A stretch of 64,000 nt of DNA from Novilysobacter_A longmucuonensis (GTDB lineage: Bacteria > Pseudomonadota > Gammaproteobacteria > Xanthomonadales > Xanthomonadaceae). Location: the NCBI RefSeq assembly GCF_046600735.1, contig NZ_JBJMAW010000001.1:124001-188000 (forward strand). The letters run 5' to 3'. The notes beneath the pieces are model-generated. The model saw nothing but the letters and a program-made list of their open reading frames with translations, made no database searches and was not told the origin of the DNA. The translations under genes were made by a program, and so were the position numbers. How positions within the stretch are numbered: position 1 is the stretch's first letter; every line of letters begins with the position of its first letter. Positions 7,892 through 15,932 of this stretch are shown here, in pieces.

Positions 7892-8747
7892 TCGGGCGGT
7901 CCTCCTCGCGGGCGTTGCTGTCGGTGGGTGCCAACGCGGCGGGCGGGCGCCGGAACGGTTGCAGCAACAAAGGCCACAAGCCTAGCGCGACCGGGTCGCG
8001 CCATTGCGGCAAGCCGATCGGCATCTCGCGCTCGGGTTGTTTAGGACATGCCCGGTAGCTGCCGAACACCCGGTCCCACAGCGACAGATTGAAGCTGTAG
8101 TTGCTGTCGGTCTCCTCGCGGCGGATCGAGTGGTGGATGCGGTGCATCGACGGGGTCACGATGAACCAGCGCAGCACGCGGTCCACGCGCGGCGGCAGGG
8201 CGAAGTCGGCATGGGTCAGCAGGCTCGATGCCGACAGCAGCACCTCGAAGATCACCACGGCCACCGGGTGCGGCCCCAGCACCACCACCAGCGCGAGCTT
8301 GATCGTCATAGACAGCGCGATCTCGACCGGATGGAAGCGCACGCCGGTGGTGACGTCGAACGCGGTGTCGCTGTGGTGCACGCGATGCAGCGGCCACAGC
8401 AGCGCGATGGAGTGCAGCAGCCGGTGCTGCCAGTACAGCGCCAGGTCGAACAGCAACAACGCCAGCACGATCTCGACCCACAGCGGCGCGTCGATCGCGC
8501 CAAGCAGCCCGCCGCCGCGGGCGTCGACCTCGATCGCCAATACCACCGCAAGCAGCGGAAAGGCCAGTCGCAGCACGGCGGTGTCCAGCGCCACCAGGCC
8601 CAGGTTGGCGAGCTGTCGCCGTGCCGGCCGCGCATCGCCGCGCGCCGGCCAGAGGCGCTCGGCGATCGCCAGCGACAGCAGCACCGCGATGAAGCCACCC
8701 AGCCGCAGTGTGGGCTCGTGCTCGAGGATGAAGTCGATGCCGTTCAT
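7884..8747 (-). CDS. sterol desaturase / fatty-acid hydroxylase family membrane enzyme
   Basis: A 287-residue integral membrane di-iron oxygenase. The three histidine clusters of the family are visible as HRLLH (near residue 108), HRVHHSD (near 121) and a late HRIHHS, with four or so transmembrane helices before and between them. Related enzymes hydroxylate or desaturate sterols, hopanoids, sphingolipids or alkylglycerols. Both ends overlap neighbours (ATGA with the DUF2064 gene, 8 bases with arsS), so it belongs to the cluster. A membrane-lipid substrate is likely on family grounds, but nothing in the sequence identifies it. Confidence 0.8.
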   Translation of the reverse strand: MNGIDFILEHEPTLRLGGFIAVLLSLAIAERLWPARGDARPARRQLANLGLVALDTAVLRLAFPLLAVVLAIEVDARGGGLLGAIDAPLWVEIVLALLLFDLALYWQHRLLHSIALLWPLHRVHHSDTAFDVTTGVRFHPVEIALSMTIKLALVVVLGPHPVAVVIFEVLLSASSLLTHADFALPPRVDRVLRWFIVTPSMHRIHHSIRREETDSNYSFNLSLWDRVFGSYRACPKQPEREMPIGLPQWRDPVALGLWPLLLQPFRRPPAALAPTDSNAREEDRPNA

Positions 8748-9589
8748 GGGCGGCTCCGGACGGGTGCGGCAGTCACGGCAGGCGCGCGATCGACTTCGTC
8801 ATTCCCGCGAACGTGGGAACCCAGCGACTTCGGCGCGTCGGCGCGCGGCGGCACTGGATCCCCGCCTTCGCGGGGATGACGAGCAAGAAGATGCTCCGCG
8901 GACGTGTCGGATGCGTCCTCGCACGTGCGCTCCTGTTCGCCCATCCAGTCGGCCAGCGAACGCTGCTCGGCGGTAGGCTCGGGCAGCGTTTCGAGGGCGT
9001 GCAACACCGCCGTCAGGTCATGGCCGTGGTCGGCATCGGTCAGGGTCGCCAGCGTGCGCCAGGCGCCGAGCGCTTCCATGTTGCGCCGGAACTGCCGGGC
9101 GGTGTCGTCGGCGCTGTAACGCACCTGGGTCCACGCCGGCAACGGCGGGGGCATATTGGCGCCGAACAGCCAGAACCCGCCATCGCTCGCCGGCCCGAGC
9201 GCCAGCCGCGGCGACGCCGAGGCCAGCCAGTCGCCTGCTTCACCCAGCAGTTGCACAGTCAGCTGCGGCGCGTCGGCGCCGATCAGCAGGCCGGAGCCAT
9301 GGCGCGCGACCAGTTGCGCATGCACGCGCGCCATGCGCTCGCCGAGCTCGCCGCCGCCCTGCGCAAGTGCCGGCAGCTCCGGCCAATCGCCCAGCGCCTC
9401 GGGCTCGGCCACGGCCCAGTAGGCGGTCAGGCCATGACGCGCCTGCGCACTGCGGGCAACCGAAGCCACCGCCGCCGCGGCGTGTCGGTACCACGCCTGC
9501 GCATAGCGCTCGCCGCGGTCGGCGGCCAACCGGCTCTTGACCGCCGAATGGCCGGGTGTCTTGACGAAGATCGCCAGCGCGCCGCTCAT
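8744..9589 (-). CDS. DUF2064 (TIGR04282-type) nucleotidyl/glycosyltransferase with a repeat-derived C-terminal tail
   Basis: A 281-residue protein. Residues 1-210 are the DUF2064 fold, related to MobA/GT-A nucleotidyltransferases: IFVKTPGHSAVKSRL at the N-terminus, LLIGADAPQL with the metal-binding Asp, and LGPASDGGFWLFG. This family is annotated as an arsenosugar-cluster glycosyltransferase. The tail from about residue 237 to 264 (RHPREGGDP to HVRGND) is not part of the family: it is the translation of a widespread intergenic palindromic repeat that has been inserted in frame, followed by about 17 Ala/Pro/Arg residues to the stop. It overlaps both neighbours by ATGA. Confidence 0.78.
   Translation of the reverse strand: MSGALAIFVKTPGHSAVKSRLAADRGERYAQAWYRHAAAAVASVARSAQARHGLTAYWAVAEPEALGDWPELPALAQGGGELGERMARVHAQLVARHGSGLLIGADAPQLTVQLLGEAGDWLASASPRLALGPASDGGFWLFGANMPPPLPAWTQVRYSADDTARQFRRNMEALGAWRTLATLTDADHGHDLTAVLHALETLPEPTAEQRSLADWMGEQERTCEDASDTSAEHLLARHPREGGDPVPPRADAPKSLGSHVRGNDEVDRAPAVTAAPVRSRP
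8798..8880. repeat. dispersed palindromic repeat inside the 3' end of the DUF2064 gene
   Basis: The segment starts gtcattcccgcgaacgtggg and ends ccccgccttcgcggggatgac. Its termini are inverted (gtcat/atgac) and each end carries its own small stem (cccgcgaacgtggg; ccccgccttcgcgggg). Translated on the minus strand it gives HPREGGDP and HVRGND, well-known repeat-derived peptides in proteobacterial annotations. Here it lies fully inside a coding frame without interrupting it. Confidence 0.88.
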
Positions 9590-10308
9590 CGTGGCGCCTG
9601 CGTGCGTGAAAACTGACGGGCCTGCCGCCAGGTTTCACTCAGGTGTTCGGTGGTGGTGGTCCACCAGCCGCGCTCGCGGTACTTGCGCGCGCTGGTATAC
9701 AGCGGCGCTTGTAGGGGCCGCAGCCGCAGCCCGGCGCGGCGCGCGCGCCAAACCAGGTCGTGGTCTTCGCCGCCCGCCAGTGCCGGATCGAAGCCGCCGA
9801 GCCGCTCGAACGCCGCCCGCGACAGCACCAGGCCCTGGTCGCCGAACGGCATCCCCAGCCAGCGACTCCGCAGCCAGGCGCCGAGCGTGTTCAAGCGCAT
9901 CAGGGCCGGGCCATCTTGGAGAAACCGCAGGTCGAAGTAGCCCAGCGCGTGCTCGCCGCGCTGGATGAATCGCGCCAGGGCCGGCAGCGTGTCCGGCGCC
10001 AGCACCGAATCGGCATGCAGGAACCACAACCATTCGCGCGCGCCGGACCGCGCGCCGGCGTTCTGTTGCGAGCCGCGCCCGGGCTCTGCCAGCAGGCATC
10101 GCCAATCCGGGCCGGACCGGGGCGACGCCACGTCGATGCGGGCCGGCTCCGCGCCTTCGGCGAATACCACCCGCAGCTCGGCGCCGCGTGGCAGCGCCGC
10201 GAGCTGCGCGTGCAACGCAGGCGCGAGTGCATCGCCCGGGCCGACCGGCATCACCACGGTCAGCTTCGCAAGCGCCTGTTCGAGCCGCGCCGCGTCCACG
10301 TCAACCAC
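9586..10308 (-). CDS. family-2 glycosyltransferase (TIGR04283-like)
   Basis: A 240-residue protein from the GTG at 10308, which overlaps the preceding stop by 8 bases; a GTG at 10299 is the alternative, and a farther in-frame ATG at 10365 would overlap the upstream gene by 65 bases. The GT-A fold is recognisable by LTVVMPVGPGD, GRGSQQNAGA, LWFLHADS (the DxD-like metal site) and FGDQGLVLSRAAFERLGGF, which are typical of the small soluble glycosyltransferases annotated in arsenosugar-type clusters. There is no obvious membrane helix. It is coupled to DUF2064 downstream by ATGA. Confidence 0.8.
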   Translation of the reverse strand: MVDVDAARLEQALAKLTVVMPVGPGDALAPALHAQLAALPRGAELRVVFAEGAEPARIDVASPRSGPDWRCLLAEPGRGSQQNAGARSGAREWLWFLHADSVLAPDTLPALARFIQRGEHALGYFDLRFLQDGPALMRLNTLGAWLRSRWLGMPFGDQGLVLSRAAFERLGGFDPALAGGEDHDLVWRARRAGLRLRPLQAPLYTSARKYRERGWWTTTTEHLSETWRQARQFSRTQAPR

Positions 10309-12469
10309 GTCGCCAGTCGAAGAACCGCTGGGCCCAGCGCAGCGCCGCCTGCGGCGCATGCGCACGCTTCCAGTTCCCGGCCACGTACTTGTTGGCCTCG
10401 GCCATGGTCGGGTAGATGTGGATGGTGCCGAGCAGCTTGTTCAGGCCGATGCCGTGCTTCATCGCCAGCACGAATTCGGCCAGCAGCTCGGCGGCGTGGA
10501 CGCCGACGATCGTCGCGCCGAGGATCCGGTCCTTGCCCGGCGCGGTCAGCACCTTGACGAATCCGCGGTCGGCGCCATCAGCGATCGCGCGGTCGAGGTC
10601 GTCGAGTTCGTAACGGGTCACCTCGACGTCGACCTCCTGGCTCTTCGCCTCGTCCTCGGACAGGCCCACGCGCGCGACCTCGGGCTCGGTGAAGGTGGCC
10701 CACGGAATCACCCGGTAGTCGACATCGAACGACCAGAACGGCGCCAGCAGCGCGTTGACCGCGGCGTACCAGGCCTGGTGCGCGGCGACGTGGGTGAACT
10801 GGTAGGGGCCGGTGGCGTCGCCGCAGACGTGGATGTTGGGAAAGTTGGTGCGCAGTAGCGCGTCGGCCTCCACGGTCTTGCGGTCGGTCAGGCGCACGCC
10901 GAGTTCCTGCAGGCCGAAGCCTTCGACATTCGCCGCTCGCCCCAACGCCAGCAGCAGGACGTCGAACTCGAACGTGATCTCGTGGCCTTCGCGATCATCC
11001 AGACGCGCGCAGATCAGCCGCGCGCCCGCATCAGTCTGCTCGACGCGCAGCGCCTTGTGGGATGTGGCGACGGACACGCCCTCCTCGCGCAGCCGCGTCG
11101 CGACCAGCGCGGCGGCATCGGCGTCCTCGTGCGGCAACAGCCGCGGCGCCATCTCGACCTGGGTGACGGCGCTGCCCAGGCGCGCGAATGCCTGGGTCAG
11201 CTCGCATCCGACCGGTCCGCCGCCGAGCACGAGCAGCCGCTTCGGCAGGGTGCGCAGATTCCACACGGTGTCGCTGGTCAGGTAATCGACCGTGTCCAGT
11301 CCCGCGATCGGCGGCACCAGCGGCCGCGCGCCGGTGGCGAGGATCAGGCTGCGGGCGCTGATGCGGCGTCCGTCGACTTCGACCTCCCACGGCGACACCA
11401 GCTTCGCCTCGCCGCGGAGTACCTCCACCCCGAGCCCGCTGTAGCGCTCGACCGAATCGTGCGGCGCGATCTTCGCGATCACATCCCGCACGCGCTGCAT
11501 CGCCTCGCCGAAGTCGAATTCGGCGTGCATCGCGCGAATGCCGAAACGCCGGCTGTCGCGTGCTTCGGCCAGCAGGCGCGCGGTGCGCAGCAGGGCCTTG
11601 GACGGCACGCAGCCGGTGTTGAGGCAATCGCCACCCATCTGGTGTTTTTCGATCAGCGCGACCCTGGCCTTGACCGTCGCACCGATGTAGGCCGACACCA
11701 GCCCGGCCGAGCCGGCGCCGATCACGATCAGGTTGTAGTCAAACTTCGCGGGCCTGGTGTAACCGCGATAGATGCGCCGCGCCGCCAGCCAGCGCGTAGC
11801 CCAGCGCGCCAGCAGCGGCAGTACCCCGAGCAGCACCAACGCGCCGATCAAACCGGGCGAGAGTACGTCGCGCAGCGTCTCGATTTGTGCCAGCTGGGTA
11901 CCGGCGTACACATAAGCCAGGGTGCCGGCCAGCATGCCGAGCTGGCTGACCCAGTAGAACGTGCGCAACCGCAGCGAGGTCAATCCCGCCAGCAGGTTGA
12001 CCAGGAAGAACGGAAACACCGGCACCAGCCGCAGGGTGAACAGGTAGAACGCGCCATCGCGCGCGATGCCGGCATCGATCTTCTTCAGCCGTTCGCCGTA
12101 GCGCGCGCGCAGGGTGTCGCGCAGTACGAAACGCGCCACCAGGAACGCCAGCGATGCACCGATGGTGCTGGCGAACGACACCAGCAACGTGCCCGCGAGC
12201 AGCCCGAACAAGGCGCCGGCGGCCAGCGTCATCACCGCCGCGCCCGGAATCGAGGCCGCCGCGACCGCGACGTACAGCACGAAGAAGCCGCCCGCCGCGC
12301 GCCACGGGTGGGCGCTCACCCACCCGCCCAGCTCGGCCTGCCGCGCCTTGAGGCCTTCGAGGGTCAACGCCTCGGCCGCTCCCGATTGCAGTGCCCACAC
12401 CACCGCGGCGGCGAATGCCAGCAGCAGCGCCCAGCGCCACCAAGTCGTGTTTTTTTTGCGGCCTGGCAT
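10301..12469 (-). CDS. fusion of a TVP38/TMEM64 membrane domain with a class I flavin disulfide oxidoreductase
   Basis: The 722-residue protein starts at the ATG at 12469, preceded by a strong GGAGG. Residues 1-230 form a TVP38/TMEM64 (DedA-like) membrane domain with about six helices and the motifs FFVLYVAVAAASIPGAAVMT and PVFPFFLVNLLAGLT. Residues 240-722 are a pyridine nucleotide-disulfide oxidoreductase: FAD fold IVIGAGSAGL near 245, redox pair CLNTGC (C282 and C287), NAD(P) site LVLGGGPVGCEL, and the C-terminal dimer motif HIYPTMAEANKY. It resembles mercuric reductase and dihydrolipoamide dehydrogenase but lacks the MerA C-terminal vicinal cysteines. It opens the arsenosugar-like cluster and could supply membrane-linked reducing power there. 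Confidence 0.85.
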   Translation of the reverse strand: MPGRKKNTTWWRWALLLAFAAAVVWALQSGAAEALTLEGLKARQAELGGWVSAHPWRAAGGFFVLYVAVAAASIPGAAVMTLAAGALFGLLAGTLLVSFASTIGASLAFLVARFVLRDTLRARYGERLKKIDAGIARDGAFYLFTLRLVPVFPFFLVNLLAGLTSLRLRTFYWVSQLGMLAGTLAYVYAGTQLAQIETLRDVLSPGLIGALVLLGVLPLLARWATRWLAARRIYRGYTRPAKFDYNLIVIGAGSAGLVSAYIGATVKARVALIEKHQMGGDCLNTGCVPSKALLRTARLLAEARDSRRFGIRAMHAEFDFGEAMQRVRDVIAKIAPHDSVERYSGLGVEVLRGEAKLVSPWEVEVDGRRISARSLILATGARPLVPPIAGLDTVDYLTSDTVWNLRTLPKRLLVLGGGPVGCELTQAFARLGSAVTQVEMAPRLLPHEDADAAALVATRLREEGVSVATSHKALRVEQTDAGARLICARLDDREGHEITFEFDVLLLALGRAANVEGFGLQELGVRLTDRKTVEADALLRTNFPNIHVCGDATGPYQFTHVAAHQAWYAAVNALLAPFWSFDVDYRVIPWATFTEPEVARVGLSEDEAKSQEVDVEVTRYELDDLDRAIADGADRGFVKVLTAPGKDRILGATIVGVHAAELLAEFVLAMKHGIGLNKLLGTIHIYPTMAEANKYVAGNWKRAHAPQAALRWAQRFFDWRRG

Positions 12470-12867
12470 GAATCCTCCGAATCGGGCCGGGACCTGCGCT
12501 CTGCCGCTGGGGATCAGCGGGCGCCGCACATCGGCCAGTTGAACCGCCTGCCGCGCGGGGCGCATCCGCATCAGCGCGCCGCACGCAGGACCAGCGAATC
12601 CTCAAGCCGCCAGCGTAACGCCCATTGCTCTACGCGGCGGCACGGCAAAAAGAGGCAGGCAGGGCAACCGCCGCGGACCGCGCCCGCCGGCGAGCGGTGC
12701 GCATGTACCGCAGCCCAACGGCGGCCGCGAAACGCATCCGCACCGGCGACCTTTTCCGTACCTGGGAGGTCCAACGGTTCGAGTATTCCTCTGCACACCC
12801 ACGTGACTGCACCGCCGCTAGCGTGTGCAGGCAGGAGATCTCGAGCCCCCGCCACCCGGAGAGCCGG
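12470..12867. other. 398-base divergent intergenic region without a supported gene
   Basis: This spacer separates the minus-strand cluster from the plus-strand msr genes. Several frames are open because of the high GC content, but none has a credible start, signal or domain. It presumably holds promoters for both directions; no convincing -35/-10 pair could be identified by eye. Confidence 0.5.
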
Positions 12868-13392
12868 ATGAACCGTCGCACCATGTTGCAAAGCCTCGCC
12901 GCCCTGGCCGTGCTGCCGTTGTTGCCGGCCTGTTCGCGCGCCGCCGACCCGCCCGTGGCCGGCGGCAGCCGCGCCGTGGTGCCGTTGCAGAAAACCGCCC
13001 AGGCCTGGCGCGACCAGGTCAGCGCGCAAGCCTATGCGGTGCTGTTCGAGGACGGCACCGAGCCGGCCTTCAGCAGCCCGCTGGACCAGGAGAAGCGCGC
13101 CGGCACCTTTGTCTGCGCCGCGTGCCATCTGCCGCTGTTCGACAGTGCCGCCAAGTTCGACAGCGGCACTGGCTGGCCCAGTTTCACCCGGCCGATCGCC
13201 GGCCACATCGAGACCAAGCGCGACTTCAAGCTGATCTGGCCGCGCACCGAATATCACTGCGCACGCTGCGGCGGGCACCAGGGCCATGTCTTCAACGATG
13301 GCCCACCGCCACGCGGCGAACGCTGGTGCAACAACGGCGTTGCGCTGGCGTTCGTGCCCGAGGGCCAGTCGCTGCCCGCCTTGAGGAGTTGA
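12868..13392 (+). CDS. msrB: lipoprotein peptide-methionine (R)-S-oxide reductase
   Basis: A 174-residue MsrB that reduces the R epimer of methionine sulfoxide in proteins. The start MNRRTMLQSL begins a signal peptide that ends in the lipobox LLPAC (Cys 22), and the Arg-Arg pair is Tat-like. The enzyme body carries the zinc cysteines CAAC and CARC, the family motif FDSGTGWPSF, and RWCNNGVAL with the catalytic Cys 154. Most MsrB proteins are cytosolic, so lipid anchoring suggests repair of envelope proteins. It is followed one base later by msrA, which has the same type of signal. Confidence 0.92.
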   Translation: MNRRTMLQSLAALAVLPLLPACSRAADPPVAGGSRAVVPLQKTAQAWRDQVSAQAYAVLFEDGTEPAFSSPLDQEKRAGTFVCAACHLPLFDSAAKFDSGTGWPSFTRPIAGHIETKRDFKLIWPRTEYHCARCGGHQGHVFNDGPPPRGERWCNNGVALAFVPEGQSLPALRS

Positions 13393-13393
13393 C

Positions 13394-14062
13394 ATGACCA
13401 TGCCGCCGCAACGCCTGCGCCGCCTGGCCGCCACCCTCGGTGGCCTGCTGATGCTGGGCGTGACCACCGCCTGCGCCCAGCAGCCGGCCAATCCGCCCGC
13501 CACCAACGCTCCGGACGCCGGGACGAGCGGCCAATCGGCGGTCGCGATCTTCGCCGGCGGCTGCTTCTGGTGCATGGAGCCGCCCTTCGATGAACTGCCC
13601 GGGGTCACCGCGACGACCTCCGGCTACATCGGTGGCCACGTTGCCGATCCGAGCTACCAGCAGGTCTCCGCCGGCGGCACCGGCCACACCGAAGCGGTGC
13701 GGGTGAATTACAACCCGGCCCAGGTCAGCTACGCGACCCTGCTGGACGTGTTCTGGCGCAACATCGACCCGGTCGCGGTCGACCGGCAGTTCTGCGACGT
13801 CGGGGACCAGTACCGCAGCGCGATCTTCACCACCGATGCCCAGCAGAAGCGCCTGGCCGAAGCGAGCAAGCGCGAGCTGCAGACCTCCGGCCGCTTCGAG
13901 CGGCCGATCGCGACCGAAATTGCCGCCGCGCCGACGTTCTATCCGGCCGAGCAGTATCACCAGGACTATTACGAAAAGAACCCGGTCCGCTACAAGTTCT
14001 ATAGCTTCACCTGCGGACGCCAGCAGCGGCTAGACGAGGTCTGGGGCGCGGCGGGGGAGTAG
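13394..14062 (+). CDS. msrA: lipoprotein peptide-methionine (S)-S-oxide reductase
   Basis: A 222-residue MsrA that reduces the S epimer of methionine sulfoxide. Residues 1-26 are a lipoprotein signal with the lipobox VTTAC; an Ala/Pro-rich linker follows. The catalytic motif GGCFWCME has the nucleophile at C57 and a second Cys at C60, and YHQDYYEKNP lies near the C-terminus. A GGAG in the msrB 3' end serves as ribosome-binding site, so translation is coupled. Together the two proteins repair both epimers of oxidised methionine at the envelope. Confidence 0.93.
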   Translation: MTMPPQRLRRLAATLGGLLMLGVTTACAQQPANPPATNAPDAGTSGQSAVAIFAGGCFWCMEPPFDELPGVTATTSGYIGGHVADPSYQQVSAGGTGHTEAVRVNYNPAQVSYATLLDVFWRNIDPVAVDRQFCDVGDQYRSAIFTTDAQQKRLAEASKRELQTSGRFERPIATEIAAAPTFYPAEQYHQDYYEKNPVRYKFYSFTCGRQQRLDEVWGAAGE

Positions 14063-14077
14063 CAGTGCCCCGACAGC

Positions 14078-14101
14078 GCTGGGCTTGTCAGCCCAGCCTA
14101 C
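14078..14101. repeat. single GTAG REP element, family A (reversed)
   Basis: The reversed form of the family A unit: gctgggct-tgtc-agcccagc followed by CTAC. It lies 15 bases after msrA, where the stem-loop may also stabilise or end the msrBA transcript. Confidence 0.75.
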
Positions 14102-14178
14102 CGAAGCCCTGCGCCGCATCGGGCGCCTGACTGCAGCGGTTTGCGCCACACTGCGGGCTCCAACTACCGGAGTCCGCC

Positions 14179-14889
14179 ATGAAACCTGCCCACTTCGCCG
14201 TCCTGCTCGGCGTGATCGCGCTCGCGCTGCTGTTGATTGCCGGCCCCGGCACCCGCCTGGGGCTGTGGGAATTCGGCACCGGCTTCCAGCTGATGCGCTG
14301 GGCTGCGTTCGTGGGGTTGGCGGCCGCGGCGCTGGCGCTGCTGATGCTGATCGTGCCGCGCACGCGGCGCTCCAGCGTGGCTGCCCTGGCGGCGGCGCTG
14401 GTGATCGGGCTGGGCGTGGCATTCGTGCCGTGGAACGCGATGCGGCAGGCCCGTGCGGTACCGCCGATCCACGACATCAGTACCGACACCCAGCGGCCGC
14501 CGGAGTTCGTCGCGGTGCTGCCGTTACGCGCCGATGCGCCGAACCCGGCATCCTACGGCGGTCCCGAGCTCGCTCAGGCGCAACTGGCCGGCTACCCCGA
14601 CCTGCGCACGCATCGGCTGGCTGCTGCACCAGCGCAGGCATTCGAACGCGCGCTCGCCGCGGCACGCGACATGGGCTGGGAGATCGTCGCCGCCGAGCCG
14701 GCCGCCGGCCGCATCGAGGCGACCGACACCACGCCGTGGTTCGGCTTCAAGGACGACGTGGTCATCCGCATCGAAGGCGATGGCGACGGCAGCCGGATCG
14801 ACGTGCGCTCGGTCTCTCGGGTCGGCGGCAGCGACGTGGGCGCCAACGCTGCGCGGATCCGCAAGTATCTGGACAGGCTCGACGGGTAG
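14179..14889 (+). CDS. DUF1499 membrane protein
   Basis: A 236-residue protein. Residues 5-25, 37-57 and 65-82 are three hydrophobic helices, followed by a soluble DUF1499 domain (about residues 110-236). Its features are DTTPWFGFKDDVVIRI and SRIDVRSVSRVGGSDVGANAARI. The family function is unknown. The stop TAG forms part of a GTAG tetranucleotide that opens a REP-like palindrome. Its neighbours (msrA before, GNAT after on the other strand) give no functional clue. Confidence 0.8.
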   Translation: MKPAHFAVLLGVIALALLLIAGPGTRLGLWEFGTGFQLMRWAAFVGLAAAALALLMLIVPRTRRSSVAALAAALVIGLGVAFVPWNAMRQARAVPPIHDISTDTQRPPEFVAVLPLRADAPNPASYGGPELAQAQLAGYPDLRTHRLAAAPAQAFERALAAARDMGWEIVAAEPAAGRIEATDTTPWFGFKDDVVIRIEGDGDGSRIDVRSVSRVGGSDVGANAARIRKYLDRLDG

Positions 14890-14929
14890 GGTGCTCCCTT
14901 TGGAGCAGCGATCCATGGGCGCGATCGCC
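14886..14929. repeat. REP-like GTAG element overlapping a stop codon
   Basis: GTAG at 14886-14889 includes the TAG stop of the DUF1499 gene. It is followed by the stem gctcc/ggagc (14893-14906) and by ccatgggcgcga, the core seen in the REP pairs at 40405 and 49409. A degenerate partner may lie near 14955-14972. Confidence 0.6.
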
Positions 14930-14967
14930 TCTTCCCCGCGTGCGGCGGTCGCGGGCATGGCCTGTTC

Positions 14968-15510
14968 CTATAGGGGCGGGTGTTCGCGCGGGGGCGGCGG
15001 CTGCCACACCATGTAGACGTCGGCGCGTGCGTAGTGCGAGCCCGGCCGCGGCGCCGGGCGATGCACGAAGCCGACGCTCTCGTACAGCTTCAGTGCCGGC
15101 GCAAGCTTGCTGCTCGACTCCAGGAACAGCTCGCGCCCGCCGAGCGCGCGGTACGCATCGAGCGCGCCGCGCATCAGCAGCCGGCCGACACCGCTGCCGC
15201 GCATGCCCGGCTCGACCGCCATCTTGGTCAGTTCGAAGACGCCGTCGCCTTCGTGCTTGAGCGCGACCGTGCCGACCGCGCGCTCGTGCGCATCGATCGC
15301 GAACAGCACGCGGCCACCGTCGGCGAGCAAGTGGGTTTCCGGGTCGTGCAGCACTTCGTGATCGATCGGTTCGACCACGAACCAGCGCTGCAGCCATTCC
15401 AGGTTGAGCCGGGCGAAATCGGCGCGCCAGCGCGCGGCGAAGTCGACCACGCGCAGCGGGCCGGGTGCCGGCTCCGGGCAGGGGTCGAGGGCGGTTTGGA
15501 TGGTGCTCAT
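14968..15510 (-). CDS. GNAT-family N-acetyltransferase
   Basis: A 180-residue acetyltransferase. The acetyl-CoA binding core is clear: VGTVALKHEGDGVFELTKMAV (beta strands 3-4) and PGMRGSGVGRLLM (the R/QxxGxG/A loop), then LFLESSSKLAPALKLYESVGF, typical of the GNAT C-terminal part. The substrate is unknown. It is coupled to the upstream GFA protein by an ATGA overlap, so the two are co-expressed. Confidence 0.85.
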   Translation of the reverse strand: MSTIQTALDPCPEPAPGPLRVVDFAARWRADFARLNLEWLQRWFVVEPIDHEVLHDPETHLLADGGRVLFAIDAHERAVGTVALKHEGDGVFELTKMAVEPGMRGSGVGRLLMRGALDAYRALGGRELFLESSSKLAPALKLYESVGFVHRPAPRPGSHYARADVYMVWQPPPPREHPPL

Positions 15511-15923
15511 GACTGATCGTGCGAGAGGTGGGCGATCGCGGCCAGCGCGGCTTCGCGGTCGCGGTCATCGAACGCGATGACCCGCATCGAGGCGACGGTG
15601 CCGGGATCCAGGCAGCGCGCGTTGACGCTGTAACCGTCGGGATGGCTGCGTGGCACGTAGAAGCTCTTGATGCCGCAGTGGCGACAGAACAGGTGGCGCG
15701 CGGCGCCAGTGTTGAAGCGGTATTCGGCCAGCGCCGCTTCGCCGTCGATCAGGCGGAAGCGCGCGGCCGGCACGATCAGGTGCAGGTGGCCGGTCATGCG
15801 GCAGATAGAACAGTTGCAGTCGAGCACCTCGATCGCCGCCGGTGCGTCGAACTCGAAACGCACCCGGCGACAATGGCAGCCGCCGTGGTGGGTGACCGGA
15901 TCCGGAGCAACGGGCAGGTTCAT
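15507..15923 (-). CDS. GFA-family (glutathione-dependent formaldehyde-activating-like) zinc protein
   Basis: A 138-residue protein with the zinc cysteines of the GFA fold: GGCHCRRVRFEF, CNCSICRM and FCRHCGIKSFY. Members bind two zincs; some act on glutathione adducts of formaldehyde, but most, including this one, have no known reaction. The ATG at 15923 lies 10 bases downstream of the preceding secreted-protein gene, and the stop overlaps the GNAT gene by ATGA. Confidence 0.83.
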   Translation of the reverse strand: MNLPVAPDPVTHHGGCHCRRVRFEFDAPAAIEVLDCNCSICRMTGHLHLIVPAARFRLIDGEAALAEYRFNTGAARHLFCRHCGIKSFYVPRSHPDGYSVNARCLDPGTVASMRVIAFDDRDREAALAAIAHLSHDQS

Positions 15924-15932
15924 CGGCGCAGT

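Noticed and set aside
8004..8879. Plus-strand frames opposite the hydroxylase gene that contain SFPRTWEPS- and DPRLRGDD-like peptides
   Set aside because: These peptides are translations of the dispersed repeat at 8798-8880. The conserved histidine clusters are on the minus strand.
10982..12871. A long plus-strand open frame opposite the TVP38-oxidoreductase fusion
   Set aside because: It is the shadow of a conserved gene, has Gln/Arg-rich low-complexity translation and no ribosome-binding site.
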